Below, piece after piece: positions 1-11,300 of a DNA stretch of 64,000 nt (the stretch's first letter is position 1; each line of letters begins with the position of its first letter). Source of the DNA: Eucalyptus grandis (Eukaryota > Streptophyta > Magnoliopsida > Myrtales > Myrtaceae); NCBI RefSeq assembly GCF_016545825.1, contig NC_052619.1:67714115-67778114 (forward strand). Direction: 5' to 3'. The notes below the pieces were generated by a model. That model was not told the origin of the DNA. It saw only the letters and a program-made list of their open reading frames with translations, and did no database searches. The position numbers and the translations under genes were made by a program.

Positions 1-205
1 TCATGAATTATAGCACAATATGACTCTTAAACTTTTTATTTGTTTAATATGAATTCTAAATTTTAATCAATATGCAATGTGATCTATATACTTTTAAATT
101 GTTTAATATGATTTATGAACTTTTGGTACATTGTTCAATTTTGACCATGGAATATATAAAAACATTCAAAATGTTGTTGTTGAACTTAAATTAATAAAAG
201 GGAAA

Positions 206-329
206 CATTGAACATCTTGGTACAACTCAAAGACTAAATCGAATATGTACCAAAAGTCTAAGAATTACATTGAACATTTTGGTATAACTCAGAGACTAAA
301 TTGAATATGTACCAAAAGTCTAAGAACTA
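206..329. repeat. Two tandem copies of a 62-bp unit
   Basis: Two adjacent units of 62 bp (206-267 and 268-329) both start CATTGAACAT and differ at only a few bases. A third, truncated start (CATTAAACAA) follows at 330. The text 'TTTGGTAY..ACTA/AA' resembles the termini of AT-rich non-autonomous DNA elements seen elsewhere in plants, but no complete element can be delimited. The rest of 1-1000 is AT-rich, and I see no gene in it. Confidence 0.7.
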
Positions 330-1289
330 CATTAAACAATTTAAAAGTATGATAATTACATTATATTGGGCTTAAGTTTATAAATACGTCAAACAAATTA
401 AAAGTTCAGAAATCATATTACACATTAGGCAAAAGTCCAAGCATCATTCACGTCGTTATTTCAATTGAAAAATAGCAAGAGATTTTCTTTTCAAGTTAAC
501 ACATGGAACTTTACATATACACAAGTGATCTTGAGCTCAGCAACACACCGAGACACTTTTTTTTTTTTTGGTCGGACACTGAGACACATGCATGGTTACA
601 TAGTATAAAACACTGTGTGACGATCTTAAGATTGGCCCTTCTAAAGAAAAAGTTATATCACCATAATTTACTAAATTCATTTTTAAAGAAGTATGAAGAA
701 TTACGTGCGACGTCCCAGTATTAAATACCTCTTCATCTGCACACAGCGTTGTCTAAAAGATTCATCTCTATCCTTGGGACGTTGAGCCACTTATCACTTT
801 GAAAATCTAGCATTGATCCTCTAGCCCCGTGACTCAAATAGATTAGCAAACTGGGTTGTAAAGGACTCTCTACGAAAAAAAACCCTTCTTCTAAACTGGT
901 TTCTAACCCCCGTCCTCTCTTTGGGAAATCTTATATTTTGATGCCCCTTGTTCTTGTAGATGGAGTTGGGTTTAATGAGATGATATATCTGTTTCAACAC
1001 CAAAAAAGAAAAAAGAAGAAGTTTGAACCACATCGAATGACTCTAATTCCATTCTTTCTTCATTGATCCGGCGCCGAAACGTCAATGCCGAGAGAGCTGG
1101 AGAGGATGGCGCATGCGTAGGGGACAAGACAGGCTGTTCTAGGTCCGCACGCCGCACTTCCACGAATCCCGAACAGCAAATCGCCCCTCGGAATATTCGG
1201 AGGACAACCCGGAACCCGGAGAACCCAACTCACGGTCCGCGATCCAAAGGTCAGACTCAACGGTCGACGGTTGTACATCGATGACCCGT

Positions 1290-1539
1290 GTCGCAGTCGA
1301 ATTCTGACCGATCGGTGTTCTTCCTTCCTTTTTCTTGTTCTTGCTATTAATAAACGCCGATGCCCCCATAAAGATGGGAGACTTTTCCGTTGTTTTTTCC
1401 TCTGGGGAGGAGGATCTTGGGGTGCGATTCTGTCTTGCCTTACTCTCCAAGTTTCCTTGCTTGGGGAGGAGAGAAAATAGGTCTTTGCTTCTTCGTCCCT
1501 CTCTCTCCCTTTCCCAGCAAATCTCTAGTCTCTCTGGCA
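1290..1539 (+). promoter_or_regulatory. Probable leader/promoter-proximal region of B12D
   Basis: The 250 bases before the B12D start are pyrimidine-rich (CTTCCTTCCTTTTTC, then TCTCTCTCCCTTTCCC), as is common in plant 5' untranslated regions. The ATG at 1540 lies in the context GGCAATGGCT, with G at +4, a good plant initiation context. No convincing TATA box was identified, so the start of transcription cannot be placed. Confidence 0.35.
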
Positions 1540-2541
1540 ATGGCTCCTTCAACTGCTAACAGATGGATTAGGCCCGAGGTGCATCCCATATTCTGTCCCC
1601 TGTTTTTGTCTACTCGTTTTTGTGGAGTTCATTTTGGAGTTCAAGAGTTTGGTTTAGTTAGTCCGTATGTGACGTTGCAGTCGTGCTTTTTGTGCCTCTG
1701 GATCTGTAGGTTAAGCAATTAGTAGATGGTGGTTGTTGTGCTAGTTCTTTCTTTCCTATAGGACAATTCAAATAGACGGTGTTTGGAAGAGTATAACTTG
1801 AACCTAGAGAACCGAGCATTTGGCGAAATATTAGTGTTCATTGGTGCGAATATATAGATACCGAGCAGCTTTCAAGATCTTGCTGCAACAGCTTTAATCT
1901 GTCTCAGTCATGGAGATTAATATGTTGATGAGCAGTTTTGCCGTAACAAATGTGGGGATTTGAACATCAATATGCTTTGTTAGATCGCGGGCGATCTCAC
2001 GTCCCTGGAGAGTTGGTACTCTATCTACAGTACCCGTCCTCGGGTCGTTCGGGGCAAAAACCTAAACTACCTTATCGTCCAACGTCATCAGCCGGACCTT
2101 GTTGCTTGACGCGTCGTTTGTCATGAATGTGTTAATGCGACATTGCCGAGGACTAACCCCAGGCTCTCTCCTCTCATCATTGCAAAATAGGTGTTCCCTC
2201 TTTTTGCTGCGGTCGGCGTCGCGGTCGGCATCTGTGGGATGCAACTCATTAGAAACATCTGCACTAATCCAGAAGTCAGGTAAAATTTTGGCTCGCAAAC
2301 ATCTACGTCCCTTAGTGTACAGCGTTTTGTGAATTGAGCCGCTACATTTCATGATTGTGAAGCCGACGATGATTTCGCTTATGTTCTTTCCAGAGTTACC
2401 AAAGAGAAGAGAGCCGCCGGGGTGCTCGATAACTTCGCAGAGGGCGAGAAGTACTCGCAGCACGTGGTCAGGAGGTTCGTCCGCAATAGACCCCCTCAGG
2501 TCATGCCGTCCATCAACAACTTCTTCTCCGATCCCAAATGA
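1540..2541 (+). CDS. B12D: B12D-family protein (MLRQ-like NADH-ubiquinone reductase subunit), three exons
   Basis: The spliced gene has exons 1540-1578, 2191-2279 and 2394-2541 and encodes 91 residues. Exon 1 (ATG at 1540, 13 codons, ending W-I-R-P-E) stops before GT at 1579. Exon 2 follows an AG at 2190 and encodes the single membrane segment (about residues 14-33, 'LFAAVGVAVGICG') and 'NPEVR'. Exon 3 begins after CTTTCCAG and encodes 'AAGVLDN', 'EGEKYSQH' and the terminal 'NNFFSDPK'. The introns are 612 and 114 bp, phases 0 and 2, with canonical GT-AG ends. The length, the three blocks and the C-terminal FFSDPK are typical of plant B12D proteins. These are small mitochondrial proteins of the complex I MLRQ family (PF06522), linked to electron transport and to seed or stress responses. 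No frameshift or internal stop is seen, so the gene looks functional. The exons are too small and split for ORF calling, and the 168-residue antisense frame at 2062-2568 is a shadow. Transcription is not shown here. Confidence 0.9.
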
Positions 2542-3284
2542 AGGCGTCGGCGATTGATACGTTTCCAATATAGAAAGTCAATACGTTTGCTAACATTGCT
2601 CAAAATCTTTGGATTGTCTTTGATCTGATCAGAGGGGATGGGATGATTTGTTCATTGAACCGTGATATTTGTTGGGTCTGAACCTGATGAATAAATGAAA
2701 TCTTTAAACATTGAAAGTCAGTCCAATTTGATATTACGACGAGTACTTTCTATTGCAAAGGAAAGTACATGTGGTTGCACTCCCTCACTTCAAATTGTCA
2801 ATGGAAAGAACAGAGCGTGTAAAAAGTACCACATGGAAAAATACAAGTTATTTAAAAGCATGCTCTGTTTAACCCTATACCACGTCGATTGCTGATTGGC
2901 GACCAATCCATAGTTCGCTCGGTGTGGAAATGCCCGTCCCTCCCAGTCACAGCCTGACCAGTCCTCCATTGGGTATGGTTAATTACCTTTAATCCCGATC
3001 ATATCAAGTCATTACAGAGTCACATAAATCTATGCCTCTTAGACAGACACAAGGAGTTGGTGGCCGTGAAGCAAATCGATCTCGAGACGCACCATTAGGT
3101 CCAAGTGTTTTACCACTTTGCCAGTGCGCTCGGGTTTTACGAACAAACTATAGGATAGGAGCTTCTCTGGTCTTAGGCTTCACATAACACGGTTCTATGC
3201 ATTAGGAAATCCTGCTACTTGTTGGGTCTGAACTTCATGAATGATGAGATCTCAAATACCATAAAATAGGTCAGAGAAACCCTG

Positions 3285-3435
3285 CATTATGCAGTCTCTT
3301 CTCAAGATGCAAATTTCAGTGGGCTGGGTTGAATCTTCATTTAAGCCCAACAAGACAAAAACAAAACCTACATAATGCGGTCTCTTCTCAAAATACAAAT
3401 TTCAGTGGGCTGGGCTGGATCCTCAATTAAGCCCA
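3285..3435. repeat. Local duplication, 86-bp period
   Basis: A ~66-bp block (3285-3350: 'TGCAGTCTCTTCTCAAGATG...AAGCCCAA') recurs at 3371-3435 with scattered substitutions, separated by about 20 bp. The phrase GTTGGGTCTGAAC also occurs twice nearby (about 2671 and 3221). Together these suggest local segmental duplication of non-coding DNA. I recognise no gene between 2542 and 4216. Confidence 0.7.
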
Positions 3436-3623
3436 ATGAAAATGCTACGACTGTACTCGTAAGGAGTGGGAAAGCGGTTCACAGTCCCATGAACATGGGC
3501 CTGGCTCATGCTGGCCCAAGCAACCCCTTCCAGGCTTGTTTGCTTAAAGCTCAATGTGTCGGAAACCGAACCAGACCAGCCAGTTCATATCCCATGATCG
3601 TCAACCTAAAGTGAACATGAACA

Positions 3624-3778
3624 CCCATACGATTCTATCTCTGATGTAGTTCGTGAACATTGATAAAGCTAACGATTTTTAGTCGTATGACTCGAACACG
3701 AACGCCCATACGATTCTATCTCTGGTACAATTTGTGAACATTAATAAAGCTAACAATTTTCAGTCGCACAACTCGAAC
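3624..3778. repeat. Tandem duplication, 81-bp unit
   Basis: Units 3624-3704 and 3705-3778 both begin CCCATACGATTCTATCTCTG and contain 'GTGAACATTRATAAAGCTAAC'-type text followed by a CTCGAAC end. It is a simple head-to-tail duplication of non-coding sequence. No function is apparent. Confidence 0.7.
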
Positions 3779-4216
3779 TTCATTCTCATAAATAACATTG
3801 GCGCACACAGATCCAAACCAATTGCTTCCTAGAAAAAGGACTAGAAGGTGGCAGACAACCAAGGAGCGAGGGCCAAGGAAAAAAAAACAGAAAAGGAATA
3901 AGGAAACCTTAACTGACTTGACAAGTGGCATGAGCCATGTACTAGTTTTTCCCCAGAGATGGGAAAAAGAAAATGTTTTCATAACCACTACGGCAAAAAA
4001 GAGCTCATGTACATTTCAACCTCAGCTTTTTCTTTTGGCCTACCTTTAGTCTGTCGAGACGGAAACCAAAGTTAATATACCTATCTCAAGAATCTCAACA
4101 GAACTGAATGATAGCCATCCCAACAATCATGATCATCACGTGCTTCGTCACCTATCCACATTATGATAAGGAAATAATGCAAATCAAATCCATCATAAAA
4201 GATTATGGTGCTTCTG

Positions 4217-6479
4217 CGCTATTTCTCATAATGTCGTCATGAAACTCTCACCACGACTCATAAACCATCGAAATTCTTGTGTTATGGATGTGACGTGTGA
4301 ATATATTTTGGTATATGCTCTGTGGAAATTATGCAAATCAAATGCGTTGCAAAAGATTAAGATGTTTTCGTGCTATTTCTCATAATATTATCATAAAACA
4401 CAATGGCCACATGCGAATATACTCGGTTACTCGCTTTGGTCATACATGAATTGAAGCTTCCCCAAATTGTTGTCTAGATGAGGATGTTATAGCAACTAAG
4501 GGCGCGTTTGGTAACGTTTCTGTTTAAAAATTGTTTCGGGAACGAGAAATAGAAAAAAGTATTTGTTCGAGGGAGCAATTTTGAACAAAAATACGCGTTT
4601 GGTAAACTTGTTCCGGGAATAAAAATAAACGAAACATGTTTGGTAAATTTGGATAATTTTTTTATTTCTTTTATTTTCTATTTTTTCTTATTTTCCTTTT
4701 TTTCTTTTTTTTTCTTTTTCATTTTTTTCTTCTTTTGGCCGGTCGCCGGCCAAGGCCTTGGCCGGCGACCCACGCCGAGGGCCGAGCTCGCCCGGCGGCG
4801 GGCGAGGCACGGCCTCGCCGGAGCCACCGCCGAGGCCGAGGCTCGTCGGCTGGCCAGGCGGCTTCGCCTCGCCGCCAGGCGAGCTCGAGGCCGGATGCGG
4901 CGAGATCGAGCTCGCCCGGGCCGGCGCGAGGTCGGCCTCGCCTTGATCCGCGAGCCGAGCTCGCCCGGCGAGGCGGGCGGGCGCGGCCTCGCTAGGGCCA
5001 CCGCCCAGGCCGAGGCTCGCCGGCCCATTTGGCGAGCTCGGCCTCGCCGGATCCGGGCGAGATCGAGCTCGCGGGCCGGCGCGAGTCGGCCTCGCCATGG
5101 CTGGGCGAGCCGAGCTCGCCATCCCGGCGAGCCGACCTCGCCAGCCGGCCAGCGAGCCTCGGCCTCGCCCGAGCCACCGCCAGGTCGGCGTCGCAGCGGT
5201 GGCTCGGCGAGGCCGAGGCTCGCCCGCCGGGCGAGGTCGGCTCGATCCGGGCGAGCTCGAGCCGCCCGGCCATGGCGAGGCCGACCCTCGGCCTCGCCAG
5301 GGGGGACGGCGGCGTCGGCCTCGCCGTCGTCGCCTCGCCGGGGCCGGCGAGCCTCGCCGTGGCTGGCGAGCCGCCGCCCCTCGTCGGCCGGTCGCCGGCC
5401 ATGGCGAGAGCCGGCGACCGGCCAAAAGAAGAAGAACAAAAATAAGAGAAAAAAGAAAAAAAAAAAAGTGTTTCGATTTGTGTTAGGAAACAAGAAAGTT
5501 TTTGTTTGCTGTTTCTGTTTTTTGTGTTCCTAGGAGCAAAAAGAACAAAAAGGAGCAGAAACGCACACAAACGCGTTTTGTTCCTTGTTTGGGAATAAAA
5601 GAACAGAAATTTCTTCCTGGGAACAGAAATAAGTGCCAACCATGCAGGCCCTAACTTGTGTGGATTTCGCTATTAGAGGTCGGAAAACATGATATCGGCT
5701 TTGGTGGGCGGCTTTTATCGGATGCTTCCGCTATATCTCATAATGTCATCAGAAAACTCTCACGCGACATGTAAACCATCGAAATTCTTTGTGTTACGGT
5801 GACGACATGCAAATATACTTTGCTACATGCTTTGTGGAGATAATGCAAAATCAACTGTGTTGCAAAAGATTAAGATGTTTCCGTGCTATTTTCCATAATG
5901 TCGTCATAAAATGCGAACATCGACATTCTTGTGATAGGATCACGACATTTGAATATACTTGGCTATGCTTGGGTCGACATGAAGCTTCCTCAAATTATCA
6001 TCTAGATGAGGATCAACTCTAAGCGACTAATCCAGGTGGATCTCACTATCAGAGGCCGGAAAATGCGGGTATAACCACCTTTGGCAGGCACGCTATTTCT
6101 CATAATGTCGTAATGAAACTCTCACACAACTCATAAACCATCGAAATTCTTGTGTTATGGATGTGACGTGTGAATATACTTTGGTATATGCTCTGTGGAA
6201 ATTATGCAAATCAAATGCGTTGCAAAAAGATTAAGATGTTTTCGTGCTATTTCTCATAATATTATCATAACATGCAGATCTCGACATTCTTGCAATACAA
6301 TGGCCACATGCGAATATACTTTCGGTTACTCGCTTTGGTCATACATGAATTGAAGCTTCCCCAAATTGTTGTCTAGATGAGGATCAACTGTAAGCAACTA
6401 ACTTGTGTGGATTTCGCTATTAGAGGTCCCGGAAAACATGATATCGGCTTTGGTGGGCGGTTTTTATCGGATGCTTCAG
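4217..6479. repeat. ~360-bp tandem repeat, three copies, one split by a transposon
   Basis: Copy A runs 4217-4499 and resumes at 5652-5728, interrupted by the element at 4500-5651. Copy B is 5729-6090. Copy C starts at 6091 and runs to the assembly gap at 6480. Each copy begins CGCTATWTCTCATAATGTCRT and contains 'CATCGAAATTCTT' and 'GAAGCTTCC', and copies A and C share 'GTGTGGATTTCGC'. A half-unit also precedes copy A (from about 4160), so an internal ~155-bp sub-periodicity is likely. The array abuts the gap, so the true copy number is unknown. It may be a small satellite or the internal repeats of an undelimited mobile element. Confidence 0.75.
4500..5651. mobile_element. Non-autonomous PIF/Harbinger-like foldback element with GC-rich core (copy 1)
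   Basis: The left end GGGCGCGTTTGGTAAC and right end (inverted) GGGCCTGCATGGTTGGC are flanked by the trinucleotide TAA at 4497-4499 and 5652-5654. That is a TWA-type target duplication as made by PIF/Harbinger (Tourist) elements. The host tandem repeat supplies the empty site, since copy C reads through GCAACTAACTTG without an insertion. Inside, AT-rich arms with repeated 'TTTGGTAAA' and 'GGGAAC' motifs surround a ~690-bp, very GC-rich core. The core is bounded by an inverted repeat, perfect over 24 bases (4727-4750 against 5410-5433), and is built from degenerate GGCGAGG/CCTCGCC units. The element can fold back on itself. The long Arg/Pro/Ala frames on both strands across 4640-5640 are compositional artefacts, not genes. 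No transposase is encoded. Confidence 0.75.
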
Positions 6480-6579
6480 NNNNNNNNNNNNNNNNNNNNN
6501 NNNNNNNNNNNNNNNNNNNNNNNNNNNNNNNNNNNNNNNNNNNNNNNNNNNNNNNNNNNNNNNNNNNNNNNNNNNNNNN
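6480..6579. other. Assembly gap (100 N)
   Basis: Exactly 100 N, the conventional placeholder for a gap of unknown size. It lies at the edge of the ~360-bp tandem repeat and just before the sequence that hosts the LINE, so repeat collapse is the likely cause. Translations spanning it are meaningless. Confidence 0.98.
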
Positions 6580-7142
6580 AGTTGAAAAGTGAACAAAAGA
6601 AGGAAAGTGAACTTCAGCTATTTTCATCTCTATAGTTATTTACATGCTTCAACTGAAAAAATCTCTCTCGAAATGAAGACCCCCTTTGCTAGCCATGGAT
6701 GCTAAAATCCTAACCCTAATCCTCATCAGCCCGACCCTTTTTGCTACCTGCTTTCATCTTTTTCTTACCCATGGGCTTGTCTTCTTCTATTACTAAACCC
6801 CCCTTCTTCGAGCGAACTTGGACTTCTTTGGAACTGACGATGGGATGGATTTTACGAAAGGATGGTCACTGTTCTTGAATATTCATTTCTGGTCGCGATC
6901 TCTGTAAATGAAGATGGGTCCTGAGTTTCAGTTTCGTTTCCACTTCTGTCGGATTGCTTTTGGTTAGTTTCAAGCCCTCTGTTTTTCGAATATTCATCTC
7001 TGCTTCTTCAGCCTTCGATTCTGCTTGTGGGCTTTCGAGAATCTAGCGCTTTTTATGTATCGTGTCGGGGGCTTTTTCTTACTCTCTTCGATACTCTCCA
7101 TTAGACCAAAAACAGCTCCTGTCTTGTTATTCTTGCTGTGGG

Positions 7143-8377
7143 ATGGAAGAGCTTAGCGATGCTGTGCGCTTGGCTGCCCTTTGCTCCAGATTGGGTAGAC
7201 TAAATACTGAGAAGCAAATTGATGTCTGGGATGAAGAACTTCCTCCTGAAAAATTGGCAGAATGTAGCTTAAAATTAGTGGGACGAATTCTGTCAAACCC
7301 ATCCATAAACTTCCCGCTTTCCAGACCACAATAAAAAGGCTTGGAGAACTGAACAAGTAGACTTTTCACAGCGAGAAGATGGATTCTATATAGTCAAATT
7401 TCATTTGGATGCTGACAAACATCGTGTAATGGCTGGAGGTCCTTGGCTTTTTCGGGCCATCTTTTATCCTTAAGCCTTGGCAGCCAACTACTCCCCTACA
7501 TTTTTTATGATTTCTCAAAGTGTGCTTTAAGGTACAAATTTTCGGCATGCCATTGGAATGCACGACTGAGAAGTTGATAGCAAAAGCTGTGCAAGATATT
7601 GGTCGAGTACTTGAAGTCGAGTTGATTTTAAAGAGGAACAACTCCTAGGACCCAGTTCGTGCAAGGGTTGAACATCGGTTGCGGGATCCCTTACGATCGG
7701 AAAGCTGATTCGTATGGATGGGAAGCTACTTTGGCTTGATTTCCGCTATGAACGTCTCTCCACTTTTGTTATTCTTGCGGGAAGTTAGGTCATTATGCCA
7801 ACTCTTTGTACGACGATCCCTATGAAAGAAGGGATAGTATGGTCTATGGACAGTGGCTTAAGGCTGAAGTTAAACAATCTAGCCCTTATTGGCAATCATT
7901 TATACACCCCGATTACAAAAAGATTAGCATGAAGAGACCATACCTGAGACACCTCCATCATAGATTCAACATGTGCCTCTGTTACTTCCACCACCTACTG
8001 CTGCTGCAGCAATATCAGATCCATCACCTTCTCCAATACCTCAGCAAGTTACAGGATCTGATCAGGCGCATAAAAAGGTGAAAATTCTCGATGGACCTCC
8101 TATTCATACTGCGTTAATCCCTGCATCAATTAAAATGAAGGGGGCTCAATCACCTGCCATGGATAATAAGTATCATAGGAAGATGAACACTTTACGATTG
8201 ACACCTAAAGTAGGGGGTGCAAAAAAACAGAAACACTATATGCCATATGATTCAAAGGGTTCTCTATTGACTGACCTAGATGAGGCTACTTTGATGGAAA
8301 CACCTGTGCTTCACATGGGAGAAGCTCGACAATGGGCGATGGCGGCTGGCCCTCAACAGCCACCACCTCACAAATGA
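7143..8377 (+). pseudogene. LINE ORF1 relic (DUF4283 plus zinc knuckle)
   Basis: ATG at 7143 starts 'MEELSDAVRLAALCSRLG'. This is followed, across at least one frameshift near 7315, by a DUF4283-like stretch with 'DGFYIVKFHLDADKHRVMAG' and 'GGPW'. A degenerate zinc knuckle (C-Y-S-C-G-K-L-G-H-Y, last Cys lost) lies near 7765-7800, and a Pro/Gln-rich tail ends in 'QQPPPHK'. The architecture matches ORF1 of plant L1 elements, an RNA-binding protein of the LINE ribonucleoprotein. Its stop codon overlaps the ORF2 start as ATGA (8374-8377). Several frameshifts break it, so it is annotated as a pseudogene. Confidence 0.75.
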
Positions 8378-11300
8378 AACTCATATGTTGGAATTGTCAA
8401 TGGAGTGCAGGCAACCCCACGACAATTCAGCGCTAAAGGCCATGACGGCCAAGGAAAAGCCCAATGTAGTTTTTAATGGAAACAAAGAATGGTGCAAAGA
8501 AGCTAACTAGTATCCAGCGAGCTTTAAACTTTCATAATGCTCATGTTATCAATCCTACTGGTCTGGCGGGAGGTCTAGCAATCTTTTGGAATGATCAGGT
8601 ATCCATCGAAGTACTTCTTTCCACCAAGGATTATATTGATATGACTTATAGGGAAGTGCAGGAAGAACGCACTATACGTCTTACTTGTATTCATGCTCCT
8701 TTTGATTTTCAAATTAGACAACTTGTATGGGCTGAATTGAGAGGGATAAGTTCGGCTAATGTACTTCCATGGATGCTGTGTCGGTGATTTCAATGAAGTA
8801 CTTTATCCATGGGAAAAGGTTGGGAATAGGCCACCTCATCGTTTTCGTATGCAATCTTTTAGGCAGGTTCTAAATGATTGTGCCCTAATGGAGCTAGAGA
8901 GCAAAGGTTGTTGGTTCACTTGGATGAATAACAGGGAGGGCGATGATCTGGTGAAGGAAAGACTGGATAGGGCCATCTGTACACTTGATTGGCGACTACT
9001 ATTTCCTAATGCTGAGGTCTTTGCATTACCTGCAGTGGGCTCTGACCATAGCCCATTGATTATCAATACCTTAGCAAAATATCGTAGAAGAGGAAGAACT
9101 TTATCTTTGAATCTTATTGGAATGAAGATGCAGTTGTCAACGAATCATTTAGAAGCACGGAAGTCAGTGATAGTACAAGGTTTTGATATATCTCCTAAGT
9201 TGAAAAAAGTTTCTTTTGCTTTGACACAGTGGAGTCGGTCCAAATTTACTAGAGCTGATCTTAAAGTCACAACATTACAACAACGTCTCCAGGATCTCAT
9301 AAACCAGCAGTATCATAGTTTCAACAGCAATGAAGTAATTCAGATTAAAGAGGAGCTAAGATGGACTTGGCACCAAGAAGAGCAATATTGGGCTATGCGG
9401 TCGCGAATTCAATGGTTAAGGTGGGGTGATAAGAATACTAAGTTTTTCCATGCTGCTACTCTTCAGAGAAGGCAGAAAAATCGTATTATCATGTTGAAGG
9501 ATGATCACCAGCGATGGATCCGTGATTCATAGACTTTGAAAGAAATGACAACATCCTTCTTTTCTAATTTATATATGACGGTGGGAAATAGAGATTATGG
9601 TCCTATACTTGCTCAATGTCCGCAGGTTGTCACCACAGAAATGAATGACAGGCTACTGGATTTGATATCGTTAGAGGAGGCTCAACAAGCTACCTTTCAG
9701 TTGGGCACTACTAAAGCTCCTGGCCCTGACGGGTTCAATGGCTTATTTTACTAGACTCATTGGGAGGTAATTAAGGACGATCTCTTTCACCTTGTAAAAA
9801 TTTCTTTCGGACGGGGAGGATGCCCCTGATTTGAACAGGACTATCATTGTTTTGATTCCTAAGATACCTCACCCAGAAAGCCTAGATCAATACGGACCAA
9901 TTAGTCTTTGCAACTTTGCTTATAAAGTTATATCTAAGGTACTTGCTAACCGCCTAAAACCTTGGTTACCTAATTTGATTTCAATGGACAGTCGGCGTTT
10001 GTGAATGGTAGGCGATTCAAGATAATATTCGGTCGTTCAAGAAGTTCTTCACCAGTTCAGAATTCGTAGGAGGTTGAGAAAATTTAATGTCATTCTGAAG
10101 ACTGATATGAAGAAAGCTTATGATAGAGTAGAATGGGACTTCCTTAATGACTATCTCCTAACAATGGGTTTCCATCCAAGGTGGGTACACTTGATACTCC
10201 AATGCATAACTACGGCATCCTACGGTGTATGAATTAATGGCGAGTTACTTCCTTCCATCTATCCAACTCGCGGCCTAAGACAAGGTGACCCTCTTTCTCC
10301 ATACATATTCATTCTATTAGTGAATGTGTTATCTACTCTGATTACTCAAGCAGTCGACATGGATCACATAAAGGGCATTAAATTAAATAGGTTGTGTCCA
10401 ACCTTATCCCACCTCTTTTCGCGGACGATGCCATATTTTTCCTAGATGCAACTATTCACGAATGCGAGAATCTAGCAAATATTTTAAATCAGTATTGCAT
10501 GGCTACAGGACAAGAATTGAACAGAAACAAATCGGGACTTATTTTTAGCAAGAATTGCCCTTTGAGTTTACAGGAAAATTTGTCGGCTGAGTTCAGAGTA
10601 CCGGTGCTACAAAGGTATGGCAAGTATTTGGGAATCCCGTCAGACTGGGGTCGATCTAAAAAGGAAATGTTCTCTTGGCTTTTGGGGAGAATACAAGTAA
10701 AGTTAGAAGGATGGAAAGAAAAGTTCATTTCAAAGGGAAGTAAGGAAATTCTCATCAAATCTGTTATCCAAGCAATCCCTCACTATGCTATGTCGATTTT
10801 CAAACTCCTTTGTCTCTTTGTAAAACAATAGAACGAGCATTGCTCGTTTTGGTGGAAGAATGATCGAGAATAGAGCGGGGATACACTTGTAAGAAATGGG
10901 ATATTATGAAAAGGAGTAAGGAAAATGGCGGTCTTGGCTTTCGTGATCTCATCGACTTTAACCGAGCTATGCTTGGCAAACAAGCGTGGAGATTGATGCA
11001 ACAACCTCAAGCTTTATGGAGTCAGATTTTTAAGGGGCTATACTATCATTCTACAGATTTCCAAGTGGCGGCAAGAGGACATCGACCTTCTTGGGGATGG
11101 CAGAGTATTCTTGTGGGTAGGGATGCAATTTTACCAAACGTTAGATGGTCAGTGGGGAATGGAAGGAATATCAGAATTCGAGAGGATAGATGGTTACCAA
11201 GAGGCATTCTTGGTGGACCTGCGACAAGAGAAGAACCAAAATTGGTGGCTGATCTCATTGATCCAATCCACAATAGATGGAATACTTCTGTGATGAATAA

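Noticed and set aside
2062..2568. 168-codon minus-strand frame
   Set aside because: It is antisense to exons 2 and 3 of the B12D gene, whose protein is clearly conserved on the plus strand.
4640..5639. Long overlapping frames on both strands (up to 297 codons) rich in Arg, Ala and Pro
   Set aside because: They lie in the GC-rich core of the foldback element, are open on both strands, consist of degenerate GGCGAGG words and match no domain.
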